A stretch of 47,669 nucleotides of DNA. Source: Rhodospirillaceae bacterium CCH5-H10. Lineage in GTDB: Bacteria; Pseudomonadota; Alphaproteobacteria; Reyranellales; Reyranellaceae. The DNA is taken from contig LSKJ01000205.1 of assembly GCA_001557035.1 (NCBI GenBank), forward strand, positions 1 to 47,669. Direction: 5' to 3'. A program made the translations under genes and the position numbers. Positions 43,003-47,669 of this stretch are shown here, one piece after another (position 1 is the stretch's first letter; each line of letters opens with the position of its first letter). The notes beneath the pieces are model-generated. The model was not told where the DNA came from. It made no database searches and was given only the letters and a program-made list of their open reading frames with translations.

Positions 43003-44058
43003 TCAAACCGCCTGCAGCGGGGCGTGGAGACGGGTGCCGTGCACGATGATCCCGCCCCGGTCGCCGATCGTCACCTGGCCGTAGCGCTGGGCGAAGATCT
43101 CCGGCAGCGGCCGCGCGCGCTCGGCCGCCAGCCACAGGCGCAGAAGATGGCGCCGGCGTTCCGGCTCGGGCCAGTCCTCGAATCCGGTGCGGTCGTGCAG
43201 CATCGTGTGGTTGTGAACGAGCTGCACGTCGCCCGGCTTGAATTCCATGAAGGTGTTGAGTGCCGGGTCGTTGGCCAGCTGGTCGAACATGTCGAGCGCC
43301 TCGACGAGTTCCGGCGTGTGGCGCGGCGCTTCGGGAAACCGCTGCGCCGAGTCGATGTACTGGCGCTGGTAGATCGCGGTCAGGTAGCCCTGGTGCCAGT
43401 TGAACACCGGAATCTCGAAGAACGGCTTCTGGCCCTCCGGCACTTCGCCGCGCCGGTCGGTGGCGATCGGCTGGAACAGCAGCTTCAGGAGATCGGGCCG
43501 GCGGCGGCGCATCTCGTTGAAGATGGTGGTCGAGCTCACCAGCGCCGACAGGCCGCCCGACTTCGCCGTCTTGAGGCAGAGCAGCCCGACGATGTCGCAG
43601 GAATCCGTGTGATAGGTCTGGCGCTCGTGCGTCTGGTAGATGCGGACGTTGGGATCGTTCACGTCGAGGCCGAGATCCTGGACGTGGCCCAGCACATGGC
43701 CCTTGCCGTTCTGCGAGCGCGCGCTGCCCATGTGGGCGCCGAGGCCGAAGAAGGCCGTCGCCGCTTCGCGCATCGACCAGCGCTCGACCGGCAGTCCGCG
43801 CAACAGCAGGAAGCCGCGCCCGTTCAGCACCTCGCCGTCGACGCGGGACCTGAGCGTCGCGCCGAGCGTCGGCAGCGGGAAATCCTGCGGCTTCAGTACC
43901 GCGATGTCGGCATCGCGCGCGACGAGCGCTTTCGTGGCGGCCTCGATCTCGGCCACTTCGGCGGCGCCGAGCGGCATGATCCAGTCGTTGCGCTTCGCGA
44001 TCTCCGGTCCGTACCAGGCGGCGGCGCCGGTCTGTTCCGGCGGCAGTTCGAAGCTCAT
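43003..44058 (-). CDS. TauD/TfdA family Fe(II)/2OG dioxygenase
   Basis: The 351-residue oxygenase has the iron site YHTDSCDIVGLLCLKTAKSGG near residue 150, the distal VHNHTMLHDRTGFEDWPEPERRRHLLRLWL near residue 300, and GRGFLLLRGLPVERWS in the N-terminal half. Overall layout and several stretches match the protein at 15985-16974 (PVERWS, HTD, EMRRRxPDLL, RTGFxDWP), so the two are paralogues. The substrate is unknown. ATG 44058 has GAGGGA nine bases upstream; the longer frame to 44358 overlaps PhzF and is rejected. It may follow the PhzF gene in one transcript. Confidence 0.87.
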   Translation of the reverse strand: MSFELPPEQTGAAAWYGPEIAKRNDWIMPLGAAEVAEIEAATKALVARDADIAVLKPQDFPLPTLGATLRSRVDGEVLNGRGFLLLRGLPVERWSMREAATAFFGLGAHMGSARSQNGKGHVLGHVQDLGLDVNDPNVRIYQTHERQTYHTDSCDIVGLLCLKTAKSGGLSALVSSTTIFNEMRRRRPDLLKLLFQPIATDRRGEVPEGQKPFFEIPVFNWHQGYLTAIYQRQYIDSAQRFPEAPRHTPELVEALDMFDQLANDPALNTFMEFKPGDVQLVHNHTMLHDRTGFEDWPEPERRRHLLRLWLAAERARPLPEIFAQRYGQVTIGDRGGIIVHGTRLHAPLQAV

Positions 44059-44140
44059 GTCGTTTCGTCCCTCGAATTCGTTGGCCGGGTCCTGGTCCCC
44101 GCTTCCGTTGCAAGGTCCTTCCACCCGTTGCGGGCGGCCG

Positions 44141-45025
44141 TCAAGAAGCCGGGTGGGTGTTCCCGAGTCGCTCGACGACGCCTCCCAGCAGACAGCCGAT
44201 GGCACGGCCACCGGCAAAGCCAAGGCGGATGCCGATTTCCGACAAGGCGCCCATGGCGCGGCCCTGAAAGACCCTGATGGGCCTGTCGTTCCTGTCGACG
44301 AGGCCGTTGGCCAGCAGCCCGAACGACAGCGCCGCGGCCGCGATACCCGTGGCCGCATCCTCGGGGTAGCCGGATGATCTGGGAAACTGGCGCGCCTCGA
44401 AGGTCTGCGCCTGGCGATCCTGCACCGCGTAGGGATAGAGGCCGGTCGAACCGATGCGATGGCAGAGGGCCTCGACAGCCTTCATGTCGCTCTTCAGCGC
44501 GTTCAGCCGGTCGACGTCCCTGATCGGGACGATGGTCTTCACGCGCGACGTGATCGCGTTCTGGATCGGCAGGTCGAGCAGGTCGTGACGGCCGAGCCCC
44601 ATCACCGTCAGAACGTCCTCGGTCTGCGCCGCCGTGAGGCCGGTCACCTTCCCCGCGGGCTGGGTGATCTCGACCGAGGGTTTGCCGGTGTCGTCGTATC
44701 GAACGAAGCCCGTGACGGGGCCGCTGCGAGTCTCGATGCGGACCGTGTCGCCCGGCAGCGCACCGTTCGAGGCCAGCAGCCACAGGGCGCCGATGGTGGC
44801 GTGGCCGCACATCTCCATCTCGTGGTTGGGCACCCAGAAACGGAAAGAGAGATCGTAGTCCGGGTTCACGGGCGGCAGCACGAACCCCGATTCGTGCCCA
44901 TGCTGGCGAGCGACGGCCTGCATGTCGACCGGCGCGAGCCCCTGGCCATCGACCACGATCGGGCAGGGATTGCCGCCGCGCCCTTCGAAGGTGAACACGC
45001 TGACGAGATCGACGTGCGGCTTCAT
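44141..45025 (-). CDS. PhzF family isomerase/epimerase-like protein
   Basis: The 294-residue protein has the diaminopimelate-epimerase-like fold of PhzF: DLVSVFTFEGRGGNPCPIV, HESGFVLPP with the conserved glutamate, EMEMCGHATIGA, and PEDAATGIAAAALSFGLL. PhzF isomerises a phenazine precursor, but most family members lie outside phenazine clusters, as here, and their substrates are unknown. It lies between the pip gene and a TauD-like oxygenase on the same strand, with an 82-bp gap to the latter. Confidence 0.9.
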   Translation of the reverse strand: MKPHVDLVSVFTFEGRGGNPCPIVVDGQGLAPVDMQAVARQHGHESGFVLPPVNPDYDLSFRFWVPNHEMEMCGHATIGALWLLASNGALPGDTVRIETRSGPVTGFVRYDDTGKPSVEITQPAGKVTGLTAAQTEDVLTVMGLGRHDLLDLPIQNAITSRVKTIVPIRDVDRLNALKSDMKAVEALCHRIGSTGLYPYAVQDRQAQTFEARQFPRSSGYPEDAATGIAAAALSFGLLANGLVDRNDRPIRVFQGRAMGALSEIGIRLGFAGGRAIGCLLGGVVERLGNTHPAS

Positions 45026-45049
45026 GGTCGGGAGCCTATTGCTCTCGGC

Positions 45050-46060
45050 TCACGCGTCCCACGGGAAGCGCGGGGCGAAGAGTTCGGTGTCGCTGGTCGA
45101 CAGCCGGTAGCTCTCGGTGGCGTTGACGAGCGCGGCGCGGATGCCGGGCTCCAGGGCGCTGTGGCCGGCATCGGGCACCACGACGTAGCGCGCCTCGGGC
45201 CAGGCGCGAGCCAGCGCATCGGCGGTCACCGGCGGGCACACGATGTCGTAGCGACCCTGCACGATGGTGCCGGGCAGATGGCGGATGCGGCCGAGATCGG
45301 CCCAAGGCCAGCCTTCCGGCAGGAAGGTGCCATTGGCGAAGTAGTGAGCCTCGATGCGCGACAGCGCCAGCGCGAAGCCGCCATGGTCCGTATCGAAGGG
45401 CGCCCGCACCGTCGGATAGAGCGTCGAGCAGGCCGCCTCGTAGCGGCTCCAGGCGCGTGCCGCCGGCCGATGCAGGTCGGGATTGCGGTCGATCAGCCGC
45501 CGGTAATAGTTGCCCAGCAGGTCACTGCGTTCTTCTTCCGGCAGGTGGCCGGCGAAGTCGCGCCACGCCTCGGGAAAGATCGTGCGCATGCCGTGGAGGA
45601 ACCAGTCGATCTCGGGCCGTGCGCCGAGGAAGATGCCGCGCAGGATGAACCCGGTCGCGCGATCCGGATGGGCGAGCCCGTAGGCGAGCGCGAGCGTGCT
45701 GCCCCAGGAGCCGCCGAACAGCAGCCATCCCGGGATGCCGAGATGCTTCCTGAGCTTTTCCATGTCGGCCACGAGCGCGGTCGTGGTGTTGTCGTGCAGT
45801 TCGCCGAGCGGCATCGAGCGGCCGCAGCCGCGCTGGTCGAACACCACGATGCGATAGAATTGCGGGTCGAAGAAGCGGCGATGCACGGGCGCGGAGCCGG
45901 CGCCGGGGCCCCCATGCAGGAATACGACGGGGACGCCCTCGGGATTGCCGCTCTGTTCCCAATAGATCGTGTGACGACCGTCGACCGCGAGCATGCCGCT
46001 GGCATAGGGCGAGATCTCGGGAAACAGATCGGAGCGAAGCGGGGTTTCAGAACGCGGCAT
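45050..46060 (-). CDS. pip: proline iminopeptidase
   Basis: The 336-residue alpha/beta hydrolase cleaves N-terminal proline from peptides. It has the oxyanion motif HGGPGAG, DQRGCGRS, the nucleophile elbow GGSWGSTLAL, and the acid and base in QGRYDIVCPP and AGHSALE. This matches the S33 Pip family throughout. AAAGGA seven bases before ATG 46060 fixes the start. PhzF follows after 24 bp and may be in the same operon. Confidence 0.94.
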   Translation of the reverse strand: MPRSETPLRSDLFPEISPYASGMLAVDGRHTIYWEQSGNPEGVPVVFLHGGPGAGSAPVHRRFFDPQFYRIVVFDQRGCGRSMPLGELHDNTTTALVADMEKLRKHLGIPGWLLFGGSWGSTLALAYGLAHPDRATGFILRGIFLGARPEIDWFLHGMRTIFPEAWRDFAGHLPEEERSDLLGNYYRRLIDRNPDLHRPAARAWSRYEAACSTLYPTVRAPFDTDHGGFALALSRIEAHYFANGTFLPEGWPWADLGRIRHLPGTIVQGRYDIVCPPVTADALARAWPEARYVVVPDAGHSALEPGIRAALVNATESYRLSTSDTELFAPRFPWDA

Positions 46061-46169
46061 TCGATTGTCCTTTGGCATCACTGCCATAGCGACGCTAGTC
46101 ACGCCAGCCTTGCAATGATTGCCGCGTGCGCGCCCGAGCGTCTAAGGTCGGGACGTCCCAGGAGGATTC

Positions 46170-47582
46170 GTGGAATTTCGCCGCATTCTGGCACTGGTCG
46201 CGGTGCTGGCCGCAGCCGTCGCCTGCACGCCGTCCGCAGAACCGCCAGTATCGACGGCGACGGGCGCGCGCGGCGCCTTCGCCCTGCCCCGCGACATCGA
46301 GAAGCTCGTCGGTCCGGCCGACCGCGATGCCGCCCTGCAATCCTACGTCGATCGGGTCGGGCAACGGATCGTCGCGGCGGCGGGCCTCTCGGGCGGCTAT
46401 CGCTTCCTGGTCCTGGATTCACCGGTCGCCAATGCCCACGCGGTGCAGTCCTATGTCTTCGTCACGCGCGGACTCCTCGCGCTCCTCGAGAACGAGGCCG
46501 AACTGGCCGCCGCGGTCGGCCACGAACTCGGTCATCTGGTCCAGCGTCATGCGGCCCAGCGCGCCCGGGTCCGCCAGGGGGTGCTCGACGCCGCCGTCCA
46601 GGCCGCTGCCACCAGCGGTTCGGTCAATGTCGGCCGTTCGGTCGCCCAGGACGGGCTGCTGGCGCTGCGGCGATATTCGCGCGAGCAGGAGCTGGAAGCC
46701 GACAGGCTTGCGCTGGGCTACATCGTAAAGGCCGGATATCCCGGCAGCGCGATGGCATCCTTGATCGACCGACTGCGGCGCCAGTCGGCGCTCGAGGCCC
46801 AGATCATGGGAGAGTCCCCGGATATCGGCGACAGGCCGAGCGCGTCGTCGACCCACCCCGCGCCGATGGAGCGCACGTCGGCCATCGAAGCGCTGCCGCT
46901 GGCGAAGGCCCCGGGTGACTCGAACCAGAAAGGCTACTTCGCCGCCATCAACGGCATGTCGGTCGACGACCCGCCGAGCGAAGGATTCATTCGCGGCCGG
47001 TCGTTCCTGCATCCCGGACTGAGGATCGCTTTCACGGCGCCGCCCGGGTTCCGCCTGTTCAACGAAACCGACGGCGTGCTCGCGGTCAATCGCGAGCGTT
47101 CGCTGATGGCCTTCTCCTGTCTGTCGACGTCGGTGACGGGGCCGCTCGACGAATGGATGCGCAACAGGCTGAAGCCCACGCCGACCGACATCCAAACCAT
47201 CGAGATCAACGGCGCCGAAGCGGCGATCGGCGCCCGGCCGCGCGGCTCCGACACCGGTCTCGGCCAAGCTCGATACGTCGCGATTCGACAGGGCGGCCGC
47301 GTCTGCAACTTCGCGATGGTGAGCGAGGGCGCCGACCAGGATCGCCAGATCGCGGCGATGATCGCGGCCGCACGCACCTTCCGGACTCTGTCGGCCTCCG
47401 AGGCGGCGGCGCTGCAGCCCTACCGGCTGCGCATCGTCTCGCCGGCCGGGTCCACGCCGGCGTCGCTCGCCGCCTACATGCCCTATCCCGATCTCAAGAT
47501 GGAACGCCTGCTGGTCCTCAACGCCGCGCAATCGCCGGCCGAACTCGGCAGCCGGGCGCAGATCAAGGTCATCGAGCCCTAG
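46170..47582 (+). CDS. M48 family metalloprotease lipoprotein, BepA-like
   Basis: The 470-residue protein has a lipoprotein signal (RRILALVAVLAAAVAC, lipobox cysteine near residue 19) followed by an M48 peptidase domain. The zinc site is GHELGHLVQRH, and EQELEADRLALGYIVKAGY holds the third ligand. The usual NAFALPGGYVYV stretch reads NAHAVQSYVFV here. The C-terminal part (residues about 265-470) is a separate domain that recalls the second half of alphaproteobacterial M48 lipoproteins. It is predicted to be membrane-anchored in the periplasm, where BepA-type enzymes survey outer-membrane assembly. The GTG start has GGAGG four bases upstream. Confidence 0.9.
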   Translation: MEFRRILALVAVLAAAVACTPSAEPPVSTATGARGAFALPRDIEKLVGPADRDAALQSYVDRVGQRIVAAAGLSGGYRFLVLDSPVANAHAVQSYVFVTRGLLALLENEAELAAAVGHELGHLVQRHAAQRARVRQGVLDAAVQAAATSGSVNVGRSVAQDGLLALRRYSREQELEADRLALGYIVKAGYPGSAMASLIDRLRRQSALEAQIMGESPDIGDRPSASSTHPAPMERTSAIEALPLAKAPGDSNQKGYFAAINGMSVDDPPSEGFIRGRSFLHPGLRIAFTAPPGFRLFNETDGVLAVNRERSLMAFSCLSTSVTGPLDEWMRNRLKPTPTDIQTIEINGAEAAIGARPRGSDTGLGQARYVAIRQGGRVCNFAMVSEGADQDRQIAAMIAAARTFRTLSASEAAALQPYRLRIVSPAGSTPASLAAYMPYPDLKMERLLVLNAAQSPAELGSRAQIKVIEP

Positions 47583-47620
47583 AGTCTTTCCGACGTGTTC
47601 TTCCCCCTTTAGAGGCAGGG

Positions 47621-47669
47621 CTGTCCGGGGAAAATAGCGCACGACGCCGGACACGAAAAGATTGTCATC
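47621..47669. repeat. possible partial copy of the A/B palindromic element at the window edge
   Basis: The last bases (GAAAAGATTGTCATC preceded by AGCGCACGACGCC) resemble the loop and right-arm start of copy A (GCGCAGTGCGCC..GAAAAGGATGTCATC). No matching left arm is visible upstream, and the right arm would lie beyond the window. Confidence 0.35.

Noticed and set aside
44059..44358. 100-residue N-terminal extension of the TauD-like protein at 43003
   Set aside because: It overlaps the end of phzF in another frame and has low-complexity Arg/Ser/Pro composition; ATG 44058 matches the family start.
44141..45025. phenazine biosynthesis cluster
   Set aside because: PhzF-family proteins are widespread; no phzA-E or phzG gene is present.

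Overview
This is a 47.7 kb GC-rich, gene-dense chromosomal window with about 52 protein genes. I see no rRNA, tRNA, CRISPR array, transposase, phage gene or plasmid function. The gene content (grpE-dnaK-dnaJ order, DUF2244 beside nth, LemA with an M48 protease, several TauD/PhyH oxygenases, many ABC importers) suggests a free-living alphaproteobacterium. A Reyranella-like or Rhodospirillales-type genome is a guess from memory, not shown by the sequence.

Layout. 1-4.3 kb: a 2OG-Fe(II) oxygenase, argB, def, then an SDR with a divergent AraC regulator. 4.3-9.8 kb: a six-gene minus-strand operon made of a GlpR-like DeoR repressor, periplasmic binding protein, two permeases, ABC ATPase and a GpdQ-like phosphodiesterase. 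It reads as a glycerophosphodiester (or related phosphoester) uptake and cleavage system. 10-13 kb: a GntR / PhyH dioxygenase / SAF-domain dehydrogenase cassette. 13-15.5 kb: lemA, an HtpX-like protease and a secreted glycerophosphodiester phosphodiesterase whose start lies inside the protease gene. 15.5-18.3 kb: SnoaL-like protein, TauD-like oxygenase, dapD, Nudix hydrolase. 18.5-24 kb: MFS exporter, VOC protein, duplicated DUF1428 protein with a divergent MarR, DUF6151, and an AEC carrier with a divergent LysR. 24-32 kb: nth, DUF2244, dapB, small proteins, an M81 peptidase coupled to tag, a haloacid-dehalogenase-like protein, an APH-type kinase, an amidase with a small partner. 32.5-38 kb: a complete dipeptide-type ABC importer with a candidate sigma-54 promoter. 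38-43 kb: DUF4239, dnaJ, dnaK, grpE. 43-47.6 kb: a second TauD-like oxygenase, PhzF, proline iminopeptidase and a lipoprotein M48 protease.

Housekeeping genes (argB, dapD, dapB, def, nth, tag, dnaK system) are scattered among accessory catabolic units, most with a dedicated regulator (AraC, DeoR, GntR, MarR, LysR). Intergenic gaps hold long palindromic repeats. Two of them (9930-10028 and 18333-18433) are copies of one roughly 100-bp element in opposite orientation with a conserved 41-nt loop. Three convergent gene pairs share the same CTAG tetranucleotide as both stop codons.

The most interesting units are the GlpR-like/ABC/GpdQ-like operon with its 32-bp operator-like palindrome, the peptide importer with a -24/-12 promoter opposite an amidase pair, and the GntR/PhyH/SAF-dehydrogenase cassette. 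All functions are inferred from sequence motifs and remembered family features; no database search was possible.
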